Source of the DNA: Candidatus Heimdallarchaeota archaeon
Lineage (GTDB): Archaea > Asgardarchaeota > Heimdallarchaeia > JABLTI01
NCBI GenBank assembly: GCA_019894765.1
Contig: JAGXNT010000115.1
Coordinates: 1-64,000 of the forward strand
Direction of reading: 5' to 3'
DNA: 64,000 nt
Part shown: positions 18,459 to 27,443 of the stretch, in pieces
Position numbering within the stretch: position 1 is the first letter of the stretch
Layout of the letters: the number at the start of each line of letters is the position of its first letter
The notes under the pieces: generated by a model
What the model was told of the DNA's origin: nothing
What the model saw: only the letters and a program-made list of their open reading frames with translations
Database searches by the model: none
Position numbers and translations under genes: made by a program

Positions 18459-18474
18459 AGGGATTGCTATCCCT
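18459..18474. terminator. Second hairpin between convergent genes
   Basis: AGGGAT pairs with ATCCCT around TGCT, followed on the right by an A/T-rich tract with a run of T. It lies between the convergent small zinc-protein and HAD genes and could serve either. Confidence 0.4.
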
Positions 18475-18495
18475 TCATATATTTTATTTTTTTAA

Positions 18496-19254
18496 TTAAA
18501 ATCTCCACCCGATTTGCTTGAAGCCAGCAATTTCTGCAACTTCTGTGAATTTGTGAATAATAAATATGGGTTTTTCTTTCTCAGAAAGTTTTTCAACTTC
18601 AATATACCTATTTGGATCAAATAAAACACTGACAATTCCGATTTTATTAGCACCAAGAATATCAGTTTCTATTTTATTTCCAACATAGATAATCCGTGTT
18701 GGGTCAGTTAGTTCTAATTTCTTCATAGCGGTCTTAAACCCAACATTTGATGGTTTCCACTGACTAGGTAAGTCATTAATAACAACAACATCAAAGAAAT
18801 GCTGAATCCCTAAATATGTTAGCTTTTCCCATTGCTTTACTTTAATACCATCTGATATTAGTCCTATTTTAATTGATTTCATTAAGGTAAGTAAAGTAAG
18901 AATTACTCCTGGAAAAGGACGTAATAATCCAAACTTAGTGTTATGGTATGCAACAACTGCTGCAGCAATGAGCTTTGGATGCACTTCGTATCCTAACTCT
19001 TCAATTAACCGATCAAAATGTTCATTGTAATTTGAACCATATTTACTGACAATATCTAATAAAATACCAAAAGCTGTATCTTCATCTAATTCTATTCCAG
19101 CTTCTTTTAATGCTCGTATTGCATTTCTCCTAGCAGTTTGTGACATAAGAGAGCTATTGAATAGTGTATCATCTAGATCAAAAAAAATCGCGTCAAACTT
19201 TTCCTTCTTTACCATACGCGACATCTCCTGTGATTTAACAAATGTCTTTGACAT
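18496..19254 (-). CDS. HAD-superfamily phosphatase
   Basis: The 252-residue protein carries HAD motif I as FFDLDDTLFNS, motif II as ISDG, a motif III lysine in QWKPSNVGF and motif IV as GNKIETDILGA. The helical cap between motifs I and II puts it with the archaeal TIGR02253-like HAD hydrolases. Motif IV has GNKIETD where the usual form is GDxxxxD, so Asn replaces the first acidic residue. It should dephosphorylate a small cytoplasmic metabolite; the substrate is unknown. The ATG at 19254 follows AGAGGTTT; another good start is 19215 after GGAGAT. It lies downstream of the Lrp-TRASH gene on the same strand, 45 bases away. Confidence 0.87.
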   Translation of the reverse strand: MSKTFVKSQEMSRMVKKEKFDAIFFDLDDTLFNSSLMSQTARRNAIRALKEAGIELDEDTAFGILLDIVSKYGSNYNEHFDRLIEELGYEVHPKLIAAAVVAYHNTKFGLLRPFPGVILTLLTLMKSIKIGLISDGIKVKQWEKLTYLGIQHFFDVVVINDLPSQWKPSNVGFKTAMKKLELTDPTRIIYVGNKIETDILGANKIGIVSVLFDPNRYIEVEKLSEKEKPIFIIHKFTEVAEIAGFKQIGWRF

Positions 19255-19299
19255 ATAAACCTCTTTTGGAAAGAAAAAAATCTAAGATAAAGAAACTAT

Positions 19300-19965
19300 T
19301 TATTTTTCAGCAGCATTTTTAGCTTCTTCTTCCTCTTTTGGGTGCTGGAATAGTTCTCCTCGAATGTATTTCTTAGCTCGATCCTCATACTTCTCTTGAC
19401 ACATCGGACTACAGAAATATCGTTTCCTGCCAAGAATAGCTTTTGAAAACACTTCACCAGAAAATTCCCGGTGACAATAATCACATCTAATCAAAAGATT
19501 GATAGGTGCTTTTGGTAACTCAATAGGTTTACACATGAAAGTTTCAAGGTTGATTGATGAAACCAGTTCTATAATTGAGTCTCCAGGAAGTGTGTTTACT
19601 GCTTGAATGAATTCTAGTTTGTCTTTGTCACTCATTGGATGAGTTACAATAAGTAGATTATAGTGACCTGAAGTTATTGTTAGATTTGCTATGTATGGAC
19701 TGTCATAGATATCCTTTGAAACTTTATCTAAGTCACTTGGTTTAACTTTTAAAAGAAAAGACATAGATGTTCCTTTCATTATCATGTGTTCATCTATCAT
19801 TATAGTGAACTTTTCAATCAAACCAGTGTCTACATATTTCTGAATTCTAGTTTTAATAGATGGAATGGTTAGATTAGTCTCTCGGGCTAAAGCAGCGTAA
19901 CTTGTTCTAGCGTCCTCTAAAAGTGTAGTTAAAATCCGAAGATCTGTTTTGTCAAGTTTATGCAT
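19300..19965 (-). CDS. Lrp/AsnC-family regulator fused to a TRASH metal-binding domain
   Basis: From the ATG at 19965, which follows GAGGGA by eight bases, the protein has 221 residues. An AsnC-type helix-turn-helix comes first (KLDKTDLRILTTLLEDAR, then TNLTIPSIKTRIQKYV), then an Lrp-like ligand/dimerisation domain to about residue 150. The C-terminus holds CDYCHREF and, 20 residues later, CSPMC, the TRASH pattern described for archaeal metal-sensing regulators. It is therefore likely a DNA-binding regulator that responds to a metal or to redox state. It is divergent from a threonine aldolase gene; a ten-base direct repeat lies between them. The tail is acidic and lysine-rich. Confidence 0.9.
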   Translation of the reverse strand: MHKLDKTDLRILTTLLEDARTSYAALARETNLTIPSIKTRIQKYVDTGLIEKFTIMIDEHMIMKGTSMSFLLKVKPSDLDKVSKDIYDSPYIANLTITSGHYNLLIVTHPMSDKDKLEFIQAVNTLPGDSIIELVSSINLETFMCKPIELPKAPINLLIRCDYCHREFSGEVFSKAILGRKRYFCSPMCQEKYEDRAKKYIRGELFQHPKEEEEAKNAAEK

Positions 19966-20014
19966 AAGAATTTCCCTCAAACTCAAATAATAACTCAATT
20001 TTTATTGATTATTC

Positions 20015-20040
20015 AATACTTTAAGCGATTAATACTTTAA
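20015..20040. repeat. Direct repeat in the Lrp-TRASH / threonine aldolase intergenic region
   Basis: AATACTTTAA occurs at 20015-20024 and again at 20031-20040, 16 bases apart start to start. The spacing and position between divergent genes fit a regulator binding site, possibly for the adjacent Lrp-family protein. That link is inference. Confidence 0.4.
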
Positions 20041-20129
20041 AGTCTTTTCTAGTCATATAAATTACTCACATAACTAATAAAAACATTTTATAGATAAACA
20101 GCTAAAATCGTTTGATTAGACAAGAAGAG

Positions 20130-21170
20130 ATGCAAATGCAAAAAGAAAAAATCGATTTAAGAAGCGACACAGTGACCCACCCATCAGAAGAAATGATGGA
20201 AGCAATTAGAAATGCAAAACTAGGGGATGATGTTTTTGGAGATGATCCCACAGTTATAGAGTTGCAAGAGAAGACTGCAAAACTCTTAGGAAAAGAAGCT
20301 GCTCTCTTTGTTTGCTCAGGAACCATGGGGAATATTTGTGGTTTGGTGAGTCAGACAAATAAAGGAGATGAAGTAATCTTAGAAAAGAATTCACATATTT
20401 TCCTGCACGAGGTTGCATCATCTGCTGTAATCGGTGGTTTACAGCTACGAACATATACTGGTAAGAATGGTTATTTACTCACTCCAGAGATGTTAGATGA
20501 ATTAGTTAGAAGTTCTGATGTACATTACCCAATTAGCTCTCTCGTTACGATAGAAAATACTCATAATATGGCTGGGGGTATTCCTTGGAAACCAAAAGAA
20601 TTGAGCGACATTTTTTCTGCTGCTAAGAAAAAGAATTTGAAAATACATGTTGATGGTGCACGGATATTTAATGCATCAGTCGCTCTTGGAATCCCAGTAA
20701 AGGAACTAGTAAAAGACGCTGATAGTGTAATGTTCTGTTTAAGTAAAGGATTGGCTTGTCCTATTGGTTCAATGATAGTTGGTAGTCAGGAATTTATAGA
20801 TAAAGCATTACGAACAAGGAAAATGCTAGGCGGAGGAATGAGACAAGTAGGGATCATTGCTGCTCCAGGCATTGTTGCGTTAGATAGTATGATTGATAGA
20901 TTAGCTGATGATCATAAAAATGCTCAATTATTGAAAAAAGGAATAAATGAGATTAATGGAATAACAACCCAAGATTGCGAAACCAACATATTGTTCATTG
21001 ATATAAGTGGATTAAAAGTACCTGGTAAGCAATTCAAAGCTGAACTAGCAAAGCGTAACATTATTGTAAGTAGTCGTTGGGACACCGTTTTTCGCTTTGT
21101 CACTCATTATGGAATTGAGAAAGAACACATTGAATATGTTTTAGAGACTCTACATGAACTGTATGGGTAA
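20130..21170 (+). CDS. Low-specificity L-threonine aldolase
   Basis: This PLP-dependent fold-type I enzyme cleaves L-threonine or L-allo-threonine to glycine and acetaldehyde. Landmarks are DLRSDTVTHPSEEMMEA near the N-terminus, GDDVFGDDPTVIELQ, LFVCSGTMGN, IENTHNMAGG, HVDGARIFNA and the PLP-lysine segment FCLSKGLACPIGS. Length (346 residues from the ATG at 20130) is normal. An in-frame TTG at 20112 is less likely because AAGAAGAG precedes the ATG. It is divergent from the Lrp-TRASH regulator, which may control it. Confidence 0.94.
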   Translation: MQMQKEKIDLRSDTVTHPSEEMMEAIRNAKLGDDVFGDDPTVIELQEKTAKLLGKEAALFVCSGTMGNICGLVSQTNKGDEVILEKNSHIFLHEVASSAVIGGLQLRTYTGKNGYLLTPEMLDELVRSSDVHYPISSLVTIENTHNMAGGIPWKPKELSDIFSAAKKKNLKIHVDGARIFNASVALGIPVKELVKDADSVMFCLSKGLACPIGSMIVGSQEFIDKALRTRKMLGGGMRQVGIIAAPGIVALDSMIDRLADDHKNAQLLKKGINEINGITTQDCETNILFIDISGLKVPGKQFKAELAKRNIIVSSRWDTVFRFVTHYGIEKEHIEYVLETLHELYG

Positions 21171-21266
21171 AACATACAAACGTTATTAAAGTTCAAGGAA
21201 AAATAAATTTACATTTCATCTAAGCGAATTTTCTCTTCGCTAAACAACTTTATTGAAGGATAGTCA

Positions 21267-22349
21267 ATGGCAAAAGTGTTTGTAACAGGTGCAACAGGGC
21301 AAGTTGGCATGCATGTTGTGGAGTACATTCTTTTGAATAAAAAACTGGGTGTAACAAGTCCTTCTGATATAATTTGTCTTGTGAGGAATCCAAAGAAAGC
21401 TCAAGCACTAAAACAAATGAACGTAACAATAGTAAAAGGTGAATTACAAGATAGTGATACAATTTCTGAAGTAATGACTAACGGTATTGATTTCGTATTT
21501 CATGTTGCAGCAAACATTCTTTTGAATCAAACCTATAACCAAATGTATGCCCCCAATGTTTTAGGGACAAGAATTATGCTTGATGCTTTTGTTAAATCGC
21601 AAGCGAAATGCATCATTTATACAAGCTCTATCGCTGTGTATGAAGCATTCAACGGGAAAAAACGATACTACAATATAGATGAAAATAGTCCATTAGGTGA
21701 TCTTAAGGGAGAACCATATCAAGTAACGAAAAGAATAGCTGAGAATCTCGTTAGAGATTATGCAAAGAAGAATCCAAATAAAACCATCATAATTACTAGA
21801 TTGGGACCAATAATCGGTGCTGGTGATAGACAAACAATTCCAGCTGTTGTAGAAGTAATGAAATTTAGATTTCTACCAAAACTCATTAATCGAGGGAAGC
21901 ATTTGTTTGCGCTTACATCTGCTCGTGATGTTGCAAGAGGACAAGTATTTTTAGCTGAATATTCTGGAGATATTTCAGGAGAAATATACAATATTGCTCA
22001 TGAACCTATCTCTTATCGTAGAATGATGAATGTCATTGCTGACTATTATCAGAAAAGGCAACCAAAATTTTCAATAACCTATTGGTTCTTCAAATCTCTT
22101 TTACCTTTACTTCGTGTTTTGCACAAAATATTTCCCACGATAAACCTAATTAAAATCGCATTATCTCCAATTACAGTTAAATATGTAGGAAAAACTTACA
22201 TCTATAATTCAGAAAAATTAGAAAAACTAGGTTTTGAATACAAAGTAACTCCTGAAGAAGCAATAATTGATACTCTTGTTTTTCTAGACCCAGAGAAGAA
22301 AATGATGAAACCAAGTTGGCGACTAAAGCGGAAGATTAAGCAAAACTAA
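21267..22349 (+). CDS. Extended short-chain dehydrogenase / NAD-dependent epimerase-like protein
   Basis: The 360-residue protein starts with the Rossmann motif VFVTGATGQVGMHVVEYI, has the active-site serine region IYTSSIAVYE, and the catalytic pair YQVTK (Y-x3-K). This is the extended SDR fold of NAD(P)-dependent epimerases, 3-beta-hydroxysteroid-like dehydrogenases and related sugar or isoprenoid reductases. A hydrophobic stretch near residue 275 (FFKSLLPLLRVL) may associate with membranes, as in 3-beta-HSD-like members. Length is normal. The substrate cannot be assigned. A HAD phosphatase follows 37 bases downstream. Confidence 0.88.
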   Translation: MAKVFVTGATGQVGMHVVEYILLNKKLGVTSPSDIICLVRNPKKAQALKQMNVTIVKGELQDSDTISEVMTNGIDFVFHVAANILLNQTYNQMYAPNVLGTRIMLDAFVKSQAKCIIYTSSIAVYEAFNGKKRYYNIDENSPLGDLKGEPYQVTKRIAENLVRDYAKKNPNKTIIITRLGPIIGAGDRQTIPAVVEVMKFRFLPKLINRGKHLFALTSARDVARGQVFLAEYSGDISGEIYNIAHEPISYRRMMNVIADYYQKRQPKFSITYWFFKSLLPLLRVLHKIFPTINLIKIALSPITVKYVGKTYIYNSEKLEKLGFEYKVTPEEAIIDTLVFLDPEKKMMKPSWRLKRKIKQN

Positions 22350-22386
22350 TGAAACGGAAGAGCATATATCTAAAGAGGTTTAGAAT

Positions 22387-23106
22387 TTGATTAAATGTGT
22401 AAGTTTTGATTTTGATAGGACAATAGCACATGTAACGCCATTAACACATCATTTTGTTCCAAATCTTCTTGCTCAAAAAGGGATCAGTGTCTCAGCAAAA
22501 CAATTTTTGCAACACTCCATATATTTACGAAGAAATTTACCAGAGCATTTAGCTGATAGGTTTAGTAAATATGGAACACTTCCAAGAGAAGAGCGAGAGC
22601 AATTTCTCAAGGAATATAATAGAGCAAGAGTAGATATGATTGATTTAACTTATTCCGGAGAAGATTTAGAGGAATTGAAAAATTGGCTTGTGGAACAAAT
22701 CTACTTGACACAGAAAAAAGTTCTCTATGATGATGTCATCGATACAATAGTTAAATTAAAACAATTAGACAAGAAAATCTACATTTTATCTGGAAATCAT
22801 TCAGACGGAATTACTGAATTGTTAGACCAAGCAGGTATTCTTGATTCTTTTGAAGAAATCATTACAGTAGACAAATATTTTCCAGAAAAAACTGATAATT
22901 ATCAAGTTTTGTTAGAGAAGTCACAATTTGAGCCAGAAGAAATTCTGCATATAGGGGATGATGTAACAAGTGATGGTTTTGGACCAATGAAACACAACAT
23001 AAATGTGCTTATTATCAGAAGAGAAAAGCAAATGGTTGTTTTTGAGGATTCAAATAATGAATTCAAAACGATTACTACTCTACCAGAATTATTTAGCTTT
23101 CTCTAA
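22387..23106 (+). CDS. HAD-superfamily hydrolase
   Basis: This 239-residue protein has motif I FDFDRTIAH, motif II ILSGNHS, a motif III lysine in FPEKTDNYQVL and motif IV HIGDDVTSDGFGP. The helical cap spans about residues 20-110. It is probably a small-molecule phosphatase. It starts with TTG, supported by AGAGGTTT a few bases upstream, and is likely cotranscribed with the SDR gene before it. It converges on hdrB with a 16-base gap. The family is certain, the substrate unknown. Confidence 0.88.
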   Translation: MIKCVSFDFDRTIAHVTPLTHHFVPNLLAQKGISVSAKQFLQHSIYLRRNLPEHLADRFSKYGTLPREEREQFLKEYNRARVDMIDLTYSGEDLEELKNWLVEQIYLTQKKVLYDDVIDTIVKLKQLDKKIYILSGNHSDGITELLDQAGILDSFEEIITVDKYFPEKTDNYQVLLEKSQFEPEEILHIGDDVTSDGFGPMKHNINVLIIRREKQMVVFEDSNNEFKTITTLPELFSFL

Positions 23107-23122
23107 TGATTTACTATCTCAT

Positions 23123-23968
23123 TTATTGTGTGTGGGTTGCATTGAGGTGTAATCCTAAAGCTTCTTCATCCATGCCAAAAGCCATGCCCATAAGTTGTGT
23201 GAGGTAATAGACTGGTAGCTTTACTTGTTTCTTTATTATCTGTGAGACAACAGCTTGTTTTGTTTCATATTGGCTTTGGCAGAACGGACAAATAGTAGCC
23301 ATGCCTTCAAAACCCATCTCAATAAGTTCAGTAAGCTTATTTCCTGTCATTCTAAAAGGCATATCATGTTCTGAAATAATGCCACCTGCTCCACAACACT
23401 CATGAAGAGTTGGATAAACTTCAGTTTCTAATCCTATATCCTTCATAACAGCCATCATTTTTTCTAAACGAGATATTCCACCTATTTGCTCTTCACCTCG
23501 TTCTTCTTCACCATGACACCCTAAATGAACAGCTATTTTCTTTTTCGAGAGATTCTTGGTAACTTTTGCTTTAATATCCTCTCGAGCTTCGTAAAATATG
23601 TCTACAAGATGAACAATCTCAAGTTTCCCTTTAAATGAGAGTCCTTCCTTAGCTAATTGCTTGTTTATCTTCTTTCTTAGTTCTGAGTTCTCAAGTAATT
23701 CTTCTCTTGCTTCATTAAAAGATAAATAGCAACCATTGCATATTGGAATAAGATTTCTCTTCTCTTTTTCCGCAACAGCCATATTCCTCGCAGCAAGATA
23801 AAGCCAGGTAGTTTTATCTACTGCAATAAATGGAAAACCACAGCAATTGAACTCTTCTTGTACTTCAATTGGTAGCTTTAACTCTTTAACAATCGCTCGT
23901 ACAGATAATTCAAAAGCATATTGGGAAGTAGGTACTTTACATCCTAAGTAAAGATAGGCTTTGTCCAT
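23123..23968 (-). CDS. hdrB: Heterodisulfide reductase subunit B-like (HdrB)
   Basis: The 281-residue protein carries two CCG domains, the hallmark of HdrB: LGCKVP, CCGFP and CNGC in the first half, then LGCHGE, ECCGAGG and CPFC in the second. In methanogens these bind two noncubane [4Fe-4S] clusters that reduce the CoM-S-S-CoB disulfide. In a non-methanogen the disulfide substrate is unknown. It is the last gene of a seven-gene leftward operon, two bases after hdrC. There is no membrane segment, so the complex is cytoplasmic. All cluster cysteines are present. Confidence 0.95.
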   Translation of the reverse strand: MDKAYLYLGCKVPTSQYAFELSVRAIVKELKLPIEVQEEFNCCGFPFIAVDKTTWLYLAARNMAVAEKEKRNLIPICNGCYLSFNEAREELLENSELRKKINKQLAKEGLSFKGKLEIVHLVDIFYEAREDIKAKVTKNLSKKKIAVHLGCHGEEERGEEQIGGISRLEKMMAVMKDIGLETEVYPTLHECCGAGGIISEHDMPFRMTGNKLTELIEMGFEGMATICPFCQSQYETKQAVVSQIIKKQVKLPVYYLTQLMGMAFGMDEEALGLHLNATHTQ

Positions 23969-23970
23969 TT

Positions 23971-24459
23971 TTATTCCTCCGTAGATCCTGCTGTAGCTTT
24001 TTCATCTTCACACCCGATGTCAAAGAAACCAAGCTCAGTTAAAGCTTCAGTAATGGCTTTAGTATTAATTTTAGGAAGAGGAGGTAATCCTATCTCTTCA
24101 CGATTATACTCGTCAAAATCTTCAGTTATGATAATTTCTTCTTTTGAGGATAATCCAGTTTCTCTAAGAAGTCTGATTAGAACTTCGAATCCTTTCGGAA
24201 CGTGATCTTTCGCACACTTGTAGCTTTCATTCTTAAGCTCTGTTACAATCAAAAGTGGGGAGACATTTTGAGGACAACGACGTTCACATCTCTTACATAA
24301 GACACAATACCAGAGATTTTCATCGTTCAGAAGATTTTCTCTATCAACTTTTGATCGAGCAACAATTACATGTGGTTTGAAAGAAGGATCATATTCAGCA
24401 GTTGGGCATCCACTAGTACACTTGGCACAAATATAACACGCAGTTTCATCGAATTTCAT
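23971..24459 (-). CDS. hdrC: Heterodisulfide reductase subunit C-like (HdrC)
   Basis: This 162-residue iron-sulfur protein has two [4Fe-4S] motifs, CYICAKCTSGCP and CVLCKRCERRCP, in the order typical of HdrC, followed by a helical tail. It passes electrons between HdrA and HdrB. Its start overlaps the end of the MvhD-like gene by four bases and hdrB starts two bases after its stop, showing translational coupling. No membrane segments are present, unlike HdrE-linked forms. Confidence 0.95.
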   Translation of the reverse strand: MKFDETACYICAKCTSGCPTAEYDPSFKPHVIVARSKVDRENLLNDENLWYCVLCKRCERRCPQNVSPLLIVTELKNESYKCAKDHVPKGFEVLIRLLRETGLSSKEEIIITEDFDEYNREEIGLPPLPKINTKAITEALTELGFFDIGCEDEKATAGSTEE

Positions 24460-25424
24460 TTAACTTCCTCCTCAGTTGCTAGATTAGCAGCGATAAGGTA
24501 TTTGCCTAAATTGACGTAATCCTCCCCGACAAGATCTCGTCTACAAACAGGACATAAGTGCATAATTTTAGAGTCAATTAACTCGAACTCATCTTTAATT
24601 TCCTCAAGAATTCCAACAGTAGCATATATTGCCCCACACTTTGTGCAAGCAACAAATTGTTTTCCAGCAAATTGCTTTTTCTCTTTCGCTAGAAACGGTT
24701 TAAGATGAATTTCTTTCTTCACAATTATAGCATCTGTTGGACAGGCTCGTATACAAGCTTCGCATCCAGTGCATAAATAGTGTTCATAAAACATTTTACG
24801 ATGTTTTTGTGTTTCTTTAGCTGTTATAGCATCTGTTTCGCAGAGAAGTGCACAACTACCGCAAGAAACGCATTTATCATCATCCACAGTAATCATACCA
24901 AATCCTTCTCTGGGAATTGGTTTTTCATCTATTTTGTCCTTAGTACCAAGAGCTTTGACATATGCATTGAGAATCTCGAGAAGTCTCTCTCTTTTATCGT
25001 CACTCTTTACTTTGGCTTTAATATCTGGAAGATCCGGTAATGATAATACATCTTTTACAAAGTTTGATGTTGAATTTGAAAATGCTTCAGGCATACCTGC
25101 TGAGTTGTAATAACTAGTAACGTATTTTGGATTTATTCCTATACCTTTGAGTAATTTCTTTAGGAAATTGATACTTTCTTCTGCATGAACATTTCCATCC
25201 CCATAATGACATTGATCTGGGAGACATCCAGAAACAAAAACACCTTTTGCCCCTTGGACTAATCCTTCTAGCACCCAAAATGGGTCTGTGGAACCACTAC
25301 AAGGAGTTCGTATTATTCGAGTATTAATAGGATATTTCATGCCTGATTGTCCTGCTAAATCTGCAGCTGCGTATGCACATTCGTTGCAACAGAAACCAAT
25401 AATTCGTTCTTTTTCCTTTTTCAT
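24456..25424 (-). CDS. MvhD/FlpD domain fused to a two-cluster ferredoxin and zinc-ribbon-like tail
   Basis: Residues 1-135 match MvhD (FlpD), the [2Fe-2S] protein linking hydrogenase or formate dehydrogenase to HdrA: GFCCNECAYAAADLAG, RTPCSG and SGCLPDQCHY. Residues about 175-240 are a ferredoxin with CVSCGSCALLCE and CTGCEACIRACP. The tail has CTKCGAIYA and CPVCRRD, a zinc-ribbon- or rubredoxin-like pair. In methanogens MvhD is usually a separate protein of about 140 residues, so this is a fusion. Its ends overlap both hdrA and hdrC by four bases. It likely supplies electrons to HdrA. Confidence 0.92.
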   Translation of the reverse strand: MKKEKERIIGFCCNECAYAAADLAGQSGMKYPINTRIIRTPCSGSTDPFWVLEGLVQGAKGVFVSGCLPDQCHYGDGNVHAEESINFLKKLLKGIGINPKYVTSYYNSAGMPEAFSNSTSNFVKDVLSLPDLPDIKAKVKSDDKRERLLEILNAYVKALGTKDKIDEKPIPREGFGMITVDDDKCVSCGSCALLCETDAITAKETQKHRKMFYEHYLCTGCEACIRACPTDAIIVKKEIHLKPFLAKEKKQFAGKQFVACTKCGAIYATVGILEEIKDEFELIDSKIMHLCPVCRRDLVGEDYVNLGKYLIAANLATEEEVK

Positions 25425-27421
25425 GATTCTTCTACCTCGAGGTCTTTCTCAGTCATTCCCTTAATTTGAGGAACAATCTGTATGGTTCGATAGTGTGGTA
25501 GCTGCATTGAACCTGTAGGACAAACCGTCGTACATGTTCCACATTTCTTGCAGACAGTAGGATTTACCCAAGCAACTCGCTTAATAGCTCCTTTCAGTTC
25601 AATAGCATCAAATGGACAAACCTCTACACAGGCTCCGCATCCGACACAAGTCTCTTCAGTCACTTGAGCTGCGTTGTTTGCTAAGGTTATCTTCCCAGTC
25701 ATTAACCTGCTTGCTGCTGAACTTGCAGCTGCTTTTGCTTCACTAACAGAAGCTGTAATAGTTTTTGGACTACTCGCACAACCAGCGATATATACTCCTG
25801 CAGCTTTTGTATCAACGGGTTCTAATTTTGGATGCAATTCCTTGTAGTAATCAACCATTTTTCCCTCACTTGATGAGGGATCAACACCAAAAATAAGTCT
25901 GATATCACTTGCTTCTTTTACTGGTCTCATACCAACTTGTAGTGCAACAATGTCAACTTCTAAATGCTCTAATTTCTCAATTGCAGAATCATAAACTTTG
26001 ATTCCTAGCTGACCGTTTGGTAGAATGTCTATCTGACTAGGTTTTCCACGAACAAATCTAACACCTAGTTCTCTTATTCTCTTGTAATATTCTTCATATC
26101 CTTTGCCGACAGTTCGCATGTCTGCATAACAAATGTAGACTTTCGTATCTGGATATTGCTTTAGTGTTAAATAGGCATGTTTTAAGCTCGCCATGCAACC
26201 AACGTTACAACAGTAACCAGCAATATCATCTCTAGACCCAACACATTGAACAAATGCTACTGATTTGGGTGGTTTTTTAGTACTTGGTTTAATCAATTTT
26301 CCATCTGTAGGACCAGAAATATTGAATAAAAAGCCAAATTCAGAATTTGTCATAATGTCTGGGCTATTTCCATAATTGTATTCCTCGATAATAGATGGAT
26401 CAAAATCCTCAAAACCAGTCGCAAGGATTACCGCACCAAAAGACATTGTTAGATGTTCTGGTTTTTGATCAAAATTAATAGCACCACTTGGGCAGTTCTT
26501 TTCGCATCGTCTACAAACATCTCGACCTTTATCACGGTTCTTTAAGTAAAGGCAGTAATCTTGGTCAATCACAACTGCCTTAGGAATGGATTGTGCGAAA
26601 GGAAAGAATACCGCATTAGTTTTTCCAATTCCGTGGAAATACTTGTTCGGTCTTTTTTTAACAGGACAGTGCCCAATACAGGTGTAACATGATTTACATT
26701 TATCAATATCAACAAAGCGAGGATGCTGGACAAGTTCGACTTCAAAATTTCCACCATTTCTTTCAGAACTTACAACCTCAGTCTGAGTCATAACTGTGAT
26801 ATTTGGGTGTGAAAAAGCATCATTCATCTTTGGAGTTAAAATACATGCAGAACAATCATTTGTCGGAAAGGTCTTATCTAACTTTGCCATGTATCCTCCG
26901 ATGGTCGCATCTTTATCTATTAAAACAACTTCAATATTTTTTTCAGCTAGATCTAAAGCTGTCTGAATGCCTGCTACTCCTGCACCTACTACAAGAGCTC
27001 GTTTCTTAACATCATACTCAGTTGAATCAATGGCTTCGAGATTAGCAGCACGCTCAATAGCACCATTAACAAGATCAATAGCCTTAATTGTTGCTAATTC
27101 CATATCGGAATGAATCCAAGAATTTTGTTCTCTTAAATTAACAAACTCGAGATAAAAGGGATTTAAATTATTGCGCTCTAGAACTCTTCTGAAGGTTTTT
27201 TCATGAAGCTTTGGTGTACAAGCACCAACTACGACTCGATCAATCCCTGTATCTTTTATAATTTGGGCTATGAGTTCTTGACCAGATTTACTACACATAA
27301 ACATATAATCTGTGGAAAAAGTAACAAGCTTGTTTTTCTTAACTACATCTGCAACTTTTTTAACATCGACTGTTCCTGCTATGTTTTTTCCACAATGACA
27401 AATGAATACTCCAATCTTCAT
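25421..27421 (-). CDS. hdrA: Heterodisulfide reductase subunit A-like flavoprotein (HdrA)
   Basis: The 666-residue protein has the normal HdrA layout. An N-terminal segment starts with FICHCGKNIAG. An FAD-binding motif follows, VVGAGVAGIQTALDLAE near residue 145, then IGGYMAKLDKTFPTNDCSAC. A central cluster-binding insert includes CKSCYTCIGHCP and CRRCEKNCP. Two C-terminal [4Fe-4S] motifs are CVGCGACVEVCP and CKKCGTCTTVCP. HdrA carries the bifurcating FAD in methanogen MvhADG-HdrABC. It lies in the middle of the leftward operon, with overlaps at the following gene. The ferredoxin gene precedes it by 22 bases. Confidence 0.96.
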   Translation of the reverse strand: MKIGVFICHCGKNIAGTVDVKKVADVVKKNKLVTFSTDYMFMCSKSGQELIAQIIKDTGIDRVVVGACTPKLHEKTFRRVLERNNLNPFYLEFVNLREQNSWIHSDMELATIKAIDLVNGAIERAANLEAIDSTEYDVKKRALVVGAGVAGIQTALDLAEKNIEVVLIDKDATIGGYMAKLDKTFPTNDCSACILTPKMNDAFSHPNITVMTQTEVVSSERNGGNFEVELVQHPRFVDIDKCKSCYTCIGHCPVKKRPNKYFHGIGKTNAVFFPFAQSIPKAVVIDQDYCLYLKNRDKGRDVCRRCEKNCPSGAINFDQKPEHLTMSFGAVILATGFEDFDPSIIEEYNYGNSPDIMTNSEFGFLFNISGPTDGKLIKPSTKKPPKSVAFVQCVGSRDDIAGYCCNVGCMASLKHAYLTLKQYPDTKVYICYADMRTVGKGYEEYYKRIRELGVRFVRGKPSQIDILPNGQLGIKVYDSAIEKLEHLEVDIVALQVGMRPVKEASDIRLIFGVDPSSSEGKMVDYYKELHPKLEPVDTKAAGVYIAGCASSPKTITASVSEAKAAASSAASRLMTGKITLANNAAQVTEETCVGCGACVEVCPFDAIELKGAIKRVAWVNPTVCKKCGTCTTVCPTGSMQLPHYRTIQIVPQIKGMTEKDLEVEES

Positions 27422-27443
27422 ATTTTTTCACCGGTCCTCTTCT

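Noticed and set aside
21221..21241. An AGCGAA/TTCGCT hairpin between threonine aldolase and the SDR gene
   Set aside because: It lacks a T-tract and lies closer to the next start than to the previous stop. I do not call it a terminator or operator.
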